DNA of 64,000 nucleotides from Alteriqipengyuania flavescens (GTDB lineage Bacteria; Pseudomonadota; Alphaproteobacteria; Sphingomonadales; Sphingomonadaceae): NCBI RefSeq assembly GCF_030406725.1, contig NZ_CP129107.1, positions 1,240,001 to 1,304,000 on the forward strand, in the 5' to 3' direction. Of this stretch, positions 43,428 to 51,990 are shown one piece after another. Both the position numbers and the translations under genes were made by a program. Each line of letters starts with the position of its first letter. Positions within the stretch are counted from its first letter, which is position 1. The notes below the pieces were generated by a model that was given only the letters and a program-made list of their open reading frames with translations, did no database searches and was not told where the DNA came from.

Positions 43428-43808
43428 ATGGCGACAATTGGCTGGCGTCTCCCGCGCGACGAGCGTGAACGACTTCTTGCGCGCTTCCCGCCGGTGTGGC
43501 CCGACATTATTGCCGATCATGTGACTCTGGATGCGGACGCTTCGGCGGAGAGGGCGCTATCAGAAACGCGGGCCGGCGAGGTGGTCGGTCACGTGAACGA
43601 TGGCGAGGGGCTACAGGCGCTGGTCGTCGCGATCGACGGCACCCCGCGGCGACCTGACGGCAGTACCTATCACATTACGTGGTCGCTCGACCGGGAGCGC
43701 GGACGCGAAGCCAAGGACAGCAACGCGGTCCTAGCAAACCGTGATTGGGACAAGCTCGACCTTCCTTTCCGGATTGATCTCGTTCCGGCAAGGCTCGACA
43801 AGGATTGA
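43428..43808 (+). CDS. 2H-phosphoesterase-like protein (copy 1)
   Basis: In this 126-residue protein two short motifs stand out: DHVTL (His31, Thr33) and YHITWS (His82, Thr84). Paired H-x-T motifs are the signature of the 2H phosphoesterase superfamily, which opens 2',3'-cyclic phosphates. The paralogue at 59361-59750 keeps both, again 51 residues apart. I infer an RNA- or nucleotide-repair role; I know of no characterised member this close. It begins 8 bases after the small basic gene. Confidence 0.6.
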   Translation: MATIGWRLPRDERERLLARFPPVWPDIIADHVTLDADASAERALSETRAGEVVGHVNDGEGLQALVVAIDGTPRRPDGSTYHITWSLDRERGREAKDSNAVLANRDWDKLDLPFRIDLVPARLDKD

Positions 43809-43824
43809 TGGGTCCGCGCCAGGT

Positions 43825-44301
43825 TCAGCCCATGACGGGGTCGCGCCCGGGATAGGGCAGCGTTCGGATGCGTTCGTGTGCTTCGGGCTACGGCGCGGTG
43901 CAACAGATATCCCATTCTTGGCCTGCGGGATATGCGCCCACGACCAGGAAATCTTCGGTCGAGTGGATCCGCCGATGGCCCGTCCCTGCAGGAAGGACGA
44001 GTGCATTACCCGCCGAGACGTCCATCCTCCGCCCTCTAGGCCCGCCCAGTTCCAGCACCGCGTGACCCGCGGCCACACCCAGGGCTTCGTGCGCTGTCGA
44101 ATGGTAGTGATGATAATCGTAGACCGTATCACGCCAGTCGGGTGGCCAGCCATGGCGCCCGAAACGCCTCTCGAAGGCCCGGGCAATCTCGTCGCAGTCT
44201 CCGCGTTCCACCGCGCGATACACAATCACCGGCAGTTGCGAATTGTTCGGCACCCACCCGTTTGCTGCAAGCATGAAGCATTCGCTGGTCATCGTCCCCA
44301 T
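43825..44301 (-). pseudogene. Cupin-fold protein (YjlB-like) interrupted by an in-frame TAG
   Basis: The frame from 44301 gives a cupin with YHHYHSTAHEALGVAAG, PGTGHRRI and FLVVGAYPAGQEWDIC. It stops at TAG 43888-43890. The same frame continues without another stop for 20 codons, reading EAHERIRTLPYPGRDPVMG, which is the expected C terminus of this family, and ends at TGA 43825. A single base change therefore appears to have cut off the tail. The core cupin (137 residues) may still fold. A start at 44292 (MTSECF) is also possible. Confidence 0.68.
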
Positions 44302-44434
44302 TCCGTTCCTGATGAGCCGTCGCGTGGATCGAAAAAGATCGCGTCCCAGAGGCTGCGCCCACCCCGTTTCGATCTGACCTGCTACCGGTCAGGAATCTCT
44401 AGGCAATTTTGTCGCGACGTAATATCCGATCCCG

Positions 44435-45883
44435 ATGAGTGATACCAATTTCTTTAAGGGAATTTGGCAGGGTCGGATTGAATCGCCGGATTTCTTGCCA
44501 CCGCTTCCCGGCGAGCCCAGCGACGAGGATTTCCGTTGCTTCGCCGCTAGCCTGCCCACTCTCTGCTGGATGGCGCGCGGGGATGGCTACATCGTATGGT
44601 ACAACCAGCGCTGGTACGACTACACCGGCACCACACCGCAGGAAATGGAGGGTTGGGGCTGGGAAAAGGTCCACGATCCCGCGGTATTGAATGATGTAAA
44701 GGTACGATGGCAGCGGTCTATCAATGAGGCCGAACCGTTCGAGATGGTCTTTCCCCTTCGCGGTGCCGATGGCGTTTTTCGACCGTTCCTCACACGCATT
44801 TCGCCGGTTACCGATCCATCGGGCAAAGTCGTTCGCTGGTTCGGGGTCAACACCGAAATCGGTGCTCAGATGCGCGCCGAAACACAGCGCGACGAAAGCC
44901 GTGCAGAATACAAGGTGCTGACCAATGCGATGCCGCAGATGGTTTGGTCGACCCGCCCTGATGGTTACCACGATTTTTACAACGACAAGTGGTACGAATT
45001 TACCGGCGTGCCCCAGGGCTCGACCGACGGGGAAGCGTGGAAAGGGTTGTTCCACCCTGATGATCAGGAGCGAGCCTGGACTGCTTGGCGCCACAGTCTG
45101 GCGACCGGCGACCCATACGAGATCGAGTATCGGTTACGTGATCGCCACGGTGCCTATCGCTGGGTGCTCGGCCGAGCGTCACCGGTTTACGACAACGACG
45201 GATCGATCCGGCGCTGGATCGGCACATGTACCGACATTCACGAAGCGAAGCAGGTCTCCGAGCACAACGAGGTGCTCAGCCGCGAGCTCGCGCATCGGAT
45301 CAAAAACATCTTCGCGATCATAGCGGGCCTGATCGGCCTGTCGGCGCGCAACGAGCCCTCGGCGAGGGCCTTTGCGAGACAATTGAGCCAGCGGATCGTG
45401 TCGCTCGGCCGCGCGCACGATTTCGCGCGCCCGCACAGCGATCGTTCGCGGCCCGGTGTCGGCGACATCACCTTGCACGGTCTGCTCGAGAGCCTGCTCG
45501 AACCCTATCAGAACCCGGAAGGCACACGCATCCGGGCAACCGGGGACGATGTGGCCGTGGACGACCGCGGTGCGACGCCGCTGGCACTACTGATCCACGA
45601 ACTCGCCACGAATGCGTCGAAATACGGCGCGCTCTCGCATCCGGATGGATTTGTCGAACTGCGGTTGTCGTTCGCGAACGAGCATCTTAAGATCGAGTGG
45701 CGGGAGGTCGGTGGGCCGCCGGTGGAAGCTCAACCCGAAAGCACCGGCTTTGGAAGTCAACTGGTTAAAATGAGCGTGGAGCAGCAGCTTTTCGGTTCAA
45801 TCGCCCATCACTGGAAGCATGATGGTCTGATCGTCGAGGTCACACTGCCCGAAGGAAGCTTGGTGCGTACTATAACGGCATAA
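44435..45883 (+). CDS. PAS-domain HWE-family sensor histidine kinase
   Basis: This 482-residue soluble kinase has two PAS domains (about 35-150 and 160-275). The first includes ARGDGYIVWYNQRWYDYTG, the second TRPDGYHDFYNDKWYEFTG. The phosphoacceptor His287 is in SRELAHRIKNIFAI, typical of HWE/HisKA_2 kinases. The N box is LLIHELATNASKYGALS. HWE kinases feed the alphaproteobacterial general stress response through PhyR-type or single-domain regulators. A response regulator gene is convergent immediately downstream, sharing 14 bases. Confidence 0.9.
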   Translation: MSDTNFFKGIWQGRIESPDFLPPLPGEPSDEDFRCFAASLPTLCWMARGDGYIVWYNQRWYDYTGTTPQEMEGWGWEKVHDPAVLNDVKVRWQRSINEAEPFEMVFPLRGADGVFRPFLTRISPVTDPSGKVVRWFGVNTEIGAQMRAETQRDESRAEYKVLTNAMPQMVWSTRPDGYHDFYNDKWYEFTGVPQGSTDGEAWKGLFHPDDQERAWTAWRHSLATGDPYEIEYRLRDRHGAYRWVLGRASPVYDNDGSIRRWIGTCTDIHEAKQVSEHNEVLSRELAHRIKNIFAIIAGLIGLSARNEPSARAFARQLSQRIVSLGRAHDFARPHSDRSRPGVGDITLHGLLESLLEPYQNPEGTRIRATGDDVAVDDRGATPLALLIHELATNASKYGALSHPDGFVELRLSFANEHLKIEWREVGGPPVEAQPESTGFGSQLVKMSVEQQLFGSIAHHWKHDGLIVEVTLPEGSLVRTITA

Positions 45884-46262
45884 GCGCTGAGGGCGGTCCG
45901 CCGCCAGCCTCGCCCGACCGAAGCGCTTTAACGTAGCCCAGTACGCGCTCAACGCAGCTGTCGTCACATGGCTTGGCCATTTTGCCGACCGCGCCGGGTA
46001 TAGGGGGAACTATGTCGTGTGGGTTGCCGGTGAGAAATATCACCGCCGTACCGACACTGCCGAACGAATGACCTATATCCTGTCCGGTCGGGCCGTCGCG
46101 CAGATTGAGATCTACCAGCGCGATGTCGGGTTGCTTCTCAATCAAGCCTTTGGCCTGGTTGGCATCGACCGCGATGCCGACCGGTTCGTACCCGAGGTCT
46201 TCCAACATAGCTTCAAGGTGAGCGGCGACCAGTATTTCGTCTTCTACGATGGCAACGCGCAT
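45870..46262 (-). CDS. Single-domain response regulator
   Basis: This 130-residue receiver domain starts at ATG 46262 (MRVAIVEDE). The acidic pocket is EDE, the phosphoacceptor Asp51 is in IALVDLNLRDG, the Thr is in VIFLTGN, and the conserved Lys is in GKMAKPCD. There is no output domain. It overlaps the HWE kinase gene tail to tail, so it is probably that kinase's partner. HWE kinases often pair with FAT-GUY or single-domain regulators in stress signalling. Confidence 0.87.
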   Translation of the reverse strand: MRVAIVEDEILVAAHLEAMLEDLGYEPVGIAVDANQAKGLIEKQPDIALVDLNLRDGPTGQDIGHSFGSVGTAVIFLTGNPHDIVPPIPGAVGKMAKPCDDSCVERVLGYVKALRSGEAGGGPPSALMPL

Positions 46263-46331
46263 GAAACTCGCATTCGATGTTCGATCCAAAACCCTAAAAT
46301 ACGCCCCAGCAGCTTCCGTTCCGTCACAACC

Positions 46332-47108
46332 TCACGCACCGGCTAGTTCGATCCACACCGGAGCGTGGTCGCTGGTTTTTTCCCAGCCCCGCGGTTCCCG
46401 GTCCACCCCGGCGGCCTTCAGCCGCTTCGCCGCCACGCGATTGAGCAGGATATGATCGATCCGCAGCCCGGCATTGCGTTCGAACGCCCCGCGCCAATAT
46501 TTCCAGAAGGTGTAGATCGTCTTGTCGGGGTGCAGATGCCGGATTGCGTCGGTCCAACCCTGATCGAGCAATCTGGAATAGGCATCCCGGACCTCGGGCG
46601 CGAAGAGCGCATCGTCGAGCCAGCGTTCGGGCTTGTAGACGTCTCTTTCTGTCGGCATCACGTTGTAATCGCCTGCGATCACCACCGGTGCATCGAGCGC
46701 GGCCAACGTCGCGAGATGGTCCTGCAACCGGGCGAACCAGCGCAGCTTGTAGTCGAACTTGGGGCCGGGGCGCGGATTGCCATTGGGCAGGTAGAGGCAG
46801 GCGATCAGCACCCCGCCCACCGCCGCCTCGATGTAGCGGCTGTGGCTGTCGTCGGGATCCCCGGGAAGGCCCCGCCGGGTCTCGTGGATCGTGCCCGCCC
46901 TGCTCAGGATCGCGACGCCGTTCCAGCTCTTCTGACCGTGCCAGACCGCCTCGTAGCCCAATTCGCCCAGGGGAGCGGCAGGAAACCGATCGTCGGGCGT
47001 CTTCAGCTCCTGCAAGCAGACGATGTCGGGTCGCGACGTGTCGAGCCATCGCGTTAGCACCGGCAGGCGGGCATTTGCACCGTTGACGTTATAAGTGGCG
47101 ATCCGCAC
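46332..47108 (-). CDS. xth: Exodeoxyribonuclease III
   Basis: This 258-residue AP endonuclease/3'-exonuclease has the family motifs ATYNVNGANARL, VCLQELKTPDDRFP, GDYNVMPTERD, HILLNRVAAK and the C-terminal SDHAPVWIEL. It repairs abasic sites and blocked 3' ends. It is followed upstream (to the right) by the small basic gene at 47128. A genome usually also has a housekeeping copy, so this one may be an accessory, stress-island version. Confidence 0.92.
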   Translation of the reverse strand: MRIATYNVNGANARLPVLTRWLDTSRPDIVCLQELKTPDDRFPAAPLGELGYEAVWHGQKSWNGVAILSRAGTIHETRRGLPGDPDDSHSRYIEAAVGGVLIACLYLPNGNPRPGPKFDYKLRWFARLQDHLATLAALDAPVVIAGDYNVMPTERDVYKPERWLDDALFAPEVRDAYSRLLDQGWTDAIRHLHPDKTIYTFWKYWRGAFERNAGLRIDHILLNRVAAKRLKAAGVDREPRGWEKTSDHAPVWIELAGA

Positions 47109-47127
47109 CCCTTGGTTCCAAACGTGG

Positions 47128-47307
47128 TCAGCGCTTCTTCTGGTCGCCGCGATCGCCCTGGCCCGACTTTACCGTCGTTTTCGCCTTCGTCCGCCGATCG
47201 ACGGCGAGCGATTTGCCGACATCGTCCGACTCCTTGAACTTGCCGTCCTTGTCACGTCGCGCGTATCGTTTGTCGGTCCCGGTATCGATCAGTTCGCGTT
47301 TCGCCAT
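47128..47307 (-). CDS. Small basic hydrophilic protein (59 residues)
   Basis: A short frame opens with ATG 47307 behind a strong AAGGAG site 8 bases upstream and stops at TGA 47128. The protein reads MAKRELIDTGTDKRYARRD, then KDGKFKESDDVGKSLAVD, and ends in a Lys-rich tail. This pattern is common in small proteins of stress clusters (N-terminal Lys/Arg, Asp-Gly turns). Function is unknown. It lies 19 bases upstream of exonuclease III in the same direction. Confidence 0.75.
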   Translation of the reverse strand: MAKRELIDTGTDKRYARRDKDGKFKESDDVGKSLAVDRRTKAKTTVKSGQGDRGDQKKR

Positions 47308-47388
47308 GGTGAAATCTCCTTCGGTAGAAAAATGCGCGATGCATGGCGCAGTTTCCTGTCGAAGCGAAAAATCGGCCTCGTGCGAAAG

Positions 47389-48468
47389 CTATTTCTTGCG
47401 CGGTGGCTCGAGATCGACCCCAGGATTGACGATCTTTCCTTCGCGCTTGGCAACGACCGCTCGCGCCAGCGTGCGCGCGGCGTTTCGTACTTCTTCCTGG
47501 ACGGCCTCGTCCGCGTCCAGCTCGCGATGGCTGGTGGCATAGGGTTCCCAGTACCCTATGTAGCGATCGATGTGCGCGGTCGGACCCGCCGGCTCCAGCT
47601 TGATCGAGCTCAGCCAGTCGGCGAGGGCGCGGCGCACGTTCTCGGCACCTTCGGTATCGCCGTGCACTACCACGGAGAACAGTCGCCCATCGAGGTGGCG
47701 GGGATAGGACCAGTCGTCGAGTTCGAGTTTCTTGGCCTTCTTCGCATCCTTGCCCTGTGTGCTTGTCGGATCCGGATTGCCGCCATCGGCGCAGACCAGC
47801 CGGTCCATCATCAGCTTGAGGGGGCTGGTCGGCGAATACCAGTGGACGGCCGTGATCAGCATCACCCCGTCCGCGTGCACCCACATCGGGTAGATTTCGC
47901 TCATCCAGTCCTGCGTCTGGCCCAGGCCGTGATTGGGATAACAGCTGCACGGCCAGTGACAGAGCGCCGCGGCCGTCGAAAAACAGGCCTTGCAGGGATG
48001 AATTTTGCGGCCGTACTCGGAGGCGAGCCGGGCAAGGTCGAGCACATCGACCTTCGTGCCTTCCTCGGAGCATGCTTCCTGCGCGAGTTCGAGCAGCCGC
48101 CAGGACTTCGACATCTCTCCGGGACAGGTATGCTCGCTCCGCGGCGAGGCGTTGACGATGAGGATGCGCGGCCGCCCTTCGATGTGGTCATGTTGCTCCT
48201 GCGCGCGGTTGACCTCCTCGCGGGCAGCGATCCAGTCGACCGAGAGGTCGTAAGCGGGATCGGCATACTCTGTTCCACCCTTGCGGGTCACCGGTGCCTT
48301 GCGCTCGTCGGAGTACGCTTCCCAAGCAATTCCTGCGATCCGATCAAGTTCGCCACGCATGTCGTCGAACGCCGGGTCGACGAACTGCTCGAGGTAGCGG
48401 CTGCGAAATTCGCCCTCGTCGAGTTTGGGTGAGGGCATTCCCTTCCGGGGGTCGGGGACATCGGCCAT
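47389..48468 (-). CDS. Flavodoxin-fold NAD(P)H-dependent oxidoreductase
   Basis: The protein is 359 residues. After about 95 N-terminal residues of unknown role comes a flavodoxin-like domain: RILIVNASPRSEHTCPGEMSK (the phosphate-binding loop region), then HPCKACFSTAAALCHWPCSC, an unusual cluster of cysteines, then DGVMLITAVHWYSPTSPLKLMMDR, typical of FMN-dependent reductases. The ATG at 48468 (MADVPDPR) is preferred; 48474 is possible. It probably reduces quinones or other electrophiles. The Cys-rich insert is worth noting. Confidence 0.8.
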   Translation of the reverse strand: MADVPDPRKGMPSPKLDEGEFRSRYLEQFVDPAFDDMRGELDRIAGIAWEAYSDERKAPVTRKGGTEYADPAYDLSVDWIAAREEVNRAQEQHDHIEGRPRILIVNASPRSEHTCPGEMSKSWRLLELAQEACSEEGTKVDVLDLARLASEYGRKIHPCKACFSTAAALCHWPCSCYPNHGLGQTQDWMSEIYPMWVHADGVMLITAVHWYSPTSPLKLMMDRLVCADGGNPDPTSTQGKDAKKAKKLELDDWSYPRHLDGRLFSVVVHGDTEGAENVRRALADWLSSIKLEPAGPTAHIDRYIGYWEPYATSHRELDADEAVQEEVRNAARTLARAVVAKREGKIVNPGVDLEPPRKK

Positions 48469-48651
48469 ATGCATGCACTTCCGGCAGAATATCGACGGCA
48501 AGCGGACGTGTCACGGGTCGCGGTGCGACGCAAGGGTTCGGCAATACGCCCATAGTTTCCCCGCTCTTGCGGGAGAGGAAGCGGTGCTCGCGCGTACTTC
48601 TAGGAGACCTTGGGCAAGCGGGGGCCAAGCGCGAACAAAGGAGTGACCGGG

Positions 48652-50625
48652 ATGAGCAAGGCACGATCGGATGATCGACATCGCATGGTCGAGCGGCAGA
48701 TCGCTGCCCGGGGCATCGACGACGAAGAAATCCTCGCGGCGTTTCGCGAAGTTCCGCGCGAGGCGTTCGTCGATGAGGGGATGGCTGAGTTCGCTTACGA
48801 GGACACTGCGCTCCCGATCGCGGCCGGACAGACGATCAGTCAGCCTTACATCGTCGCCTGCATGATCGACGCGGCGGGCGTGGGCTCCGGCGACAGGGTC
48901 CTCGAAGTGGGGGCCGGATCCGGGTACGCCGCAGCGGTGCTCTCGCGGATCGGGAGCAAGGTCTACGCCATCGAGCGCCACGACGTGCTCGCGCGGGAGG
49001 CCGCGGACCGGATTGCGAAGCTTGGCTACGATAACTGCCGCCTCGTCACGGGCGACGGGACCAACGGCCTGGCGGACTTCGCCCCCTACGACGCGATCCT
49101 CGTTGCGGCGCGACGCGAGGACATACCCGACGCGCTGAAGCGCCAGCTTAAGGTAGGGGGCAGGCTTGTAATCCCGGTAGGCGCAGACGACGTGCAGCAA
49201 CTGCGCGTCATCGAGCGGACCGGAGAGGCGAGCTGGGAAGCCCACGACATCATGCCCGTGCGGTTCGTGCCTTTGCTGAACGGGATCGAGCCCGAGGATG
49301 GTTCGCGCGCGGCCAGCAATCACCGCGGGCGCCATCCGAACTCCCTCGCAGAGGCGATCGCCGCGGCCTGTCAGTCGTTGCCGGAGATCGACGATCCTGA
49401 ATTCGCCGTCGCCTTCGATCGCTTTGCCGATCGGCGCGTGGTCATGCTGGGCGAGTGCAGTCACGGTACCCACGAGTTCTACGCCGCCCGCGCGGCGATC
49501 ACCCGCCGCCTGGTCGAGCGCCACGGATACACCATTGTCGCGGTCGAGGGCGACTGGCCCGATGCGGCCATCTACAACCAACACATACAGGGAACGCCGG
49601 CGAAGGACGGCGGCACTGCGCCATTCCAGCGGTTTCCGACCTGGATGTGGCGCAACACGGTCATGCCGAGGTTTCTCGCAACGCTGCGCGGCATCAACGC
49701 CGAACGCGATGCCGATTCCCGGGTCGGCTTCTACGGGCTGGACATCTATAACATGTCCGGGTCGATCGAGGCCGTTCTCGCATACCTGGACGAGACCGAT
49801 CCCGAGGCTGCGCAAATGGCCCGAGCGCGATACGGGTGTCTCTCGCCCTGGCAGTCCGATCCCGCGACTTACGGGCGGGCCGCGCTGCGCAAGGGCTATG
49901 CCGAGTGCGAGGATGCGGTCGTCGAACAATGCCGCGAGCTTCTCGACCGGGCGCTGGACAGCGATGGCGAGAGCTTTTCCGCTGCGATGAACGCGCGACT
50001 CGTTGCCTCGGCCGAGCGCTACTATCGCGTAATGTATTACGGCGGCGCGGAGAGCTGGAACCTGCGCGACAGCCACATGACCGATACGCTAGAACATCTG
50101 CTCGAACAGGGCGGCGCGGGAAGCAAGGCGATCGTCTGGGCGCATAACAGCCATATCGGCGATGCGCGCGCGACCGACATGGGCGCGGTTCGCGGCGAAC
50201 ACAACATCGGCCAGCTGGCTCGCGAGCGCTGGGGCGAGGAGAACGTCGCGCTGGTCGGCTTCGGCACGCATACCGGCACGGTCAGCGCGGCGACCGACTG
50301 GGACGGCGAGCGCGAAATCAAGCGGGTAAATCCGTCGCGCCACGACAGCTACGAGAGGCTTTGCCATGACAGCCGCGTGGACCGGTTCTTGCTCGATCTG
50401 CGGAAGGATGGAATGGTGACCCGGCGACTGCTTGAACCGTGCCTGGAGCGGTTTATCGGCGTGATCTACCGCCCGGAAACGGAGCGGTGGAGCCACTACA
50501 GCGAGGTGGTCCTGCCGCGCCAGTTCGATGCTTATGTCTGGTTCGACGAAACCTCCGCGCTACAGCCACTCGACCCGCACGAAACGCATAGCGGCGTACC
50601 TGACACTTTCCCTTATGGAGAATAG
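48652..50625 (+). CDS. Protein-L-isoaspartate O-methyltransferase fused to an erythromycin-esterase-like domain
   Basis: The protein is 657 residues with a clear AAAGGAG site before the ATG at 48652. Residues 1-215 are a PCMT: DTALPIAAGQTISQPYIVA and the SAM loop VLEVGAGSGYAAAVL. Residues about 235-650 are an erythromycin-esterase-like domain: VVMLGECSHGTHEFYAAR, VAVEGDWPDA, and HNSHIGDARAT with catalytic-type histidines. The PCMT part repairs isoaspartyl damage. The second domain's substrate is unknown; it resembles the EreA/SuccinoglycanBp group. A stand-alone PCMT paralogue is at 58187. Confidence 0.9.
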   Translation: MSKARSDDRHRMVERQIAARGIDDEEILAAFREVPREAFVDEGMAEFAYEDTALPIAAGQTISQPYIVACMIDAAGVGSGDRVLEVGAGSGYAAAVLSRIGSKVYAIERHDVLAREAADRIAKLGYDNCRLVTGDGTNGLADFAPYDAILVAARREDIPDALKRQLKVGGRLVIPVGADDVQQLRVIERTGEASWEAHDIMPVRFVPLLNGIEPEDGSRAASNHRGRHPNSLAEAIAAACQSLPEIDDPEFAVAFDRFADRRVVMLGECSHGTHEFYAARAAITRRLVERHGYTIVAVEGDWPDAAIYNQHIQGTPAKDGGTAPFQRFPTWMWRNTVMPRFLATLRGINAERDADSRVGFYGLDIYNMSGSIEAVLAYLDETDPEAAQMARARYGCLSPWQSDPATYGRAALRKGYAECEDAVVEQCRELLDRALDSDGESFSAAMNARLVASAERYYRVMYYGGAESWNLRDSHMTDTLEHLLEQGGAGSKAIVWAHNSHIGDARATDMGAVRGEHNIGQLARERWGEENVALVGFGTHTGTVSAATDWDGEREIKRVNPSRHDSYERLCHDSRVDRFLLDLRKDGMVTRRLLEPCLERFIGVIYRPETERWSHYSEVVLPRQFDAYVWFDETSALQPLDPHETHSGVPDTFPYGE

Positions 50626-50627
50626 GC

Positions 50628-51039
50628 TTGTTCGCTCTTTTCGAAATAGCTCTCTTTTTTGGGGCGACTAACCTTGCACTTGGCCATGCTGCGATGCGCG
50701 AAGAGGATTTTACCGCCGGGGCTCTTGCCGACCGGTCCAAGAGTAACGGGCGGATCATTGCTCGTTCCTATCAGCCACATGATGTTAGCCGTTGTTTTCG
50801 CGGCCGGTTTTGCATGGGCCGCCTCGCTCGGTCTTGGCGGCTTCGCCAAGGAACCGGCCATGTCGCCCAGGGATTACTATTACTTCGCCCTGCTTACCGT
50901 GAGGACGGTGGGCCTGAGTGACCTATATCCAACCGATCACCTCGGGGTGAGCACGATCATCGCGTCGCTGATGGTCTTCATCATGATCAGCTGCACAGCC
51001 GGGTACGGGTACAAGAAAATGAGCCCAAAGGAGGATTGA
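50628..51039 (+). pseudogene. Two-helix potassium-channel-like protein with a frameshift
   Basis: A TTG start at 50628 gives a first hydrophobic helix (FALFEIALFFG). A shift at the T6G4 run near 50650-50662 moves to a second frame that continues LTLHLAMLRCAKRIL. That frame then gives a helix LAVVFAAGFAWAASLGLGGF, a pore-loop region RDYYYFALLTVRTVGLSDLYP and a last helix ending at 51039. The TVGLSD part resembles a relaxed K+ filter (TVGYGD). The break could be a sequencing error in the homopolymer, slippage, or true decay. It is directly followed by the DUF305-like gene. Confidence 0.6.
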
Positions 51040-51540
51040 ATGGCCGACGACTACAACACGGATCACCAGCACGGTGGTGGAGGCAACTACTGGCGCTTCA
51101 TGGCGATGGTGGCGACCTCCACCTTCATGTCGGGCATGTACAAGGACAAGACGAAGAACCTCATCATACTGGGCGTCGGCGCGCTGGTGTTCGCGGTGGC
51201 TCTCTGGCTGGTTCGCAGCCAGGCGACCGTCAACGACGAGGAATACATGTCGGCGATGATCCCGCACCACTCCATCGCCGTCCTCACGAGCAGCCGCGCC
51301 GAGATCACCGACCCGCGTGTACGTGAGCTTGCCGATTCCATCATCGAGGCGCAGGTCAAGGAAATCGCCGAAATGAAGCTGCTGATCGAGGATATCGAGC
51401 AGAACGGCGAGATGGGCGACGGCACGCCTCTACCCGCGCGGACGACCGATCTGACACCGAAACTGCTGCAGGAAGCCGAAAAGGCGATCGAGCGGCCTAT
51501 CAGCCCCGAGGTGCGCGACGAGGTTAAGACGCGCGAATAG
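51040..51540 (+). CDS. DUF305-type membrane protein
   Basis: This 166-residue protein starts with a His/Gly-rich N terminus (YNTDHQHGGGGNYWRF). One or two hydrophobic spans follow (NLIILGVGALVFAVALWLV). Then comes a periplasmic DUF305-like helix with the characteristic MSAMIPHHSIAVL. DUF305/CopM-like proteins bind metal through Met and His. The ATG follows the channel-like stop without a gap. Role inferred: metal or redox stress. Confidence 0.77.
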   Translation: MADDYNTDHQHGGGGNYWRFMAMVATSTFMSGMYKDKTKNLIILGVGALVFAVALWLVRSQATVNDEEYMSAMIPHHSIAVLTSSRAEITDPRVRELADSIIEAQVKEIAEMKLLIEDIEQNGEMGDGTPLPARTTDLTPKLLQEAEKAIERPISPEVRDEVKTRE

Positions 51541-51990
51541 ATGCTCCGGCCAGTTTTATCCAGCAATTCAGGGAAATGTGAATTTGCGGGATGAAAACGT
51601 GATCGGATGGCTTTGCGGAGATGGATCGCTAGCCGTTTTTGCGGACTTGCATCGACGATGCCAATGCTAAATAATCGCATATTCTGAGTCCTCAAAAAGG
51701 CATCGAACCAATGCATTAGACCGCTTTTGAGGGCCTTTTGAGGGCTTTTTGGAGACGACCGAATTCATAGCTATCTGATAAGACGTAGGAAATTAGTTCG
51801 AATGTGATGCCTCTTCTGGGCACCATTTGTTCTTCTCACGTTCTCCCAAATGATCTATAAAACCCGCAGAAATCCTAGGGATTTGGCCCTTGGATCGTTC
51901 CGGATCGTCCCGCCTGTTCTCGGGGGTTCCAGACACTTTTGTGGGCCTTTTGAGGCCGTTTCGCAAAGGCCCAGATGAAAAGGCCCCCAC
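51541..51990. other. Intergenic region carrying a tRNA-Leu-like attachment remnant
   Basis: These 450 bases hold no credible gene. A motif resembling a tRNA 3' end is at 51796-51828. Repeated short words such as CTTTTGAG and CCTTTTGAGG appear near 51725-51745 and 51940. This looks like att-flanking sequence before the integrase remnant. Confidence 0.5.
51796..51828 (+). repeat. tRNA-Leu 3'-end-like sequence, possible attachment site (right)
   Basis: GTTCGAAT is followed after 6 bases by CCTCTTCTGGGCACCATTT, the acceptor and CCA part of a tRNA-Leu-like 3' end. The left copy at 22055-22080 has CCTCTTCTGGCACCATTT, one G fewer. Both are on the + strand, so they form direct repeats about 29.7 kb apart. 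The integrase remnant starts 160 bases downstream, the normal distance for a tyrosine integrase beside its attachment site. Confidence 0.6.

Noticed and set aside
48511-50076. 521-codon minus-strand frame
   Set aside because: Antisense to the PCMT-esterase fusion, with no recognisable protein features.
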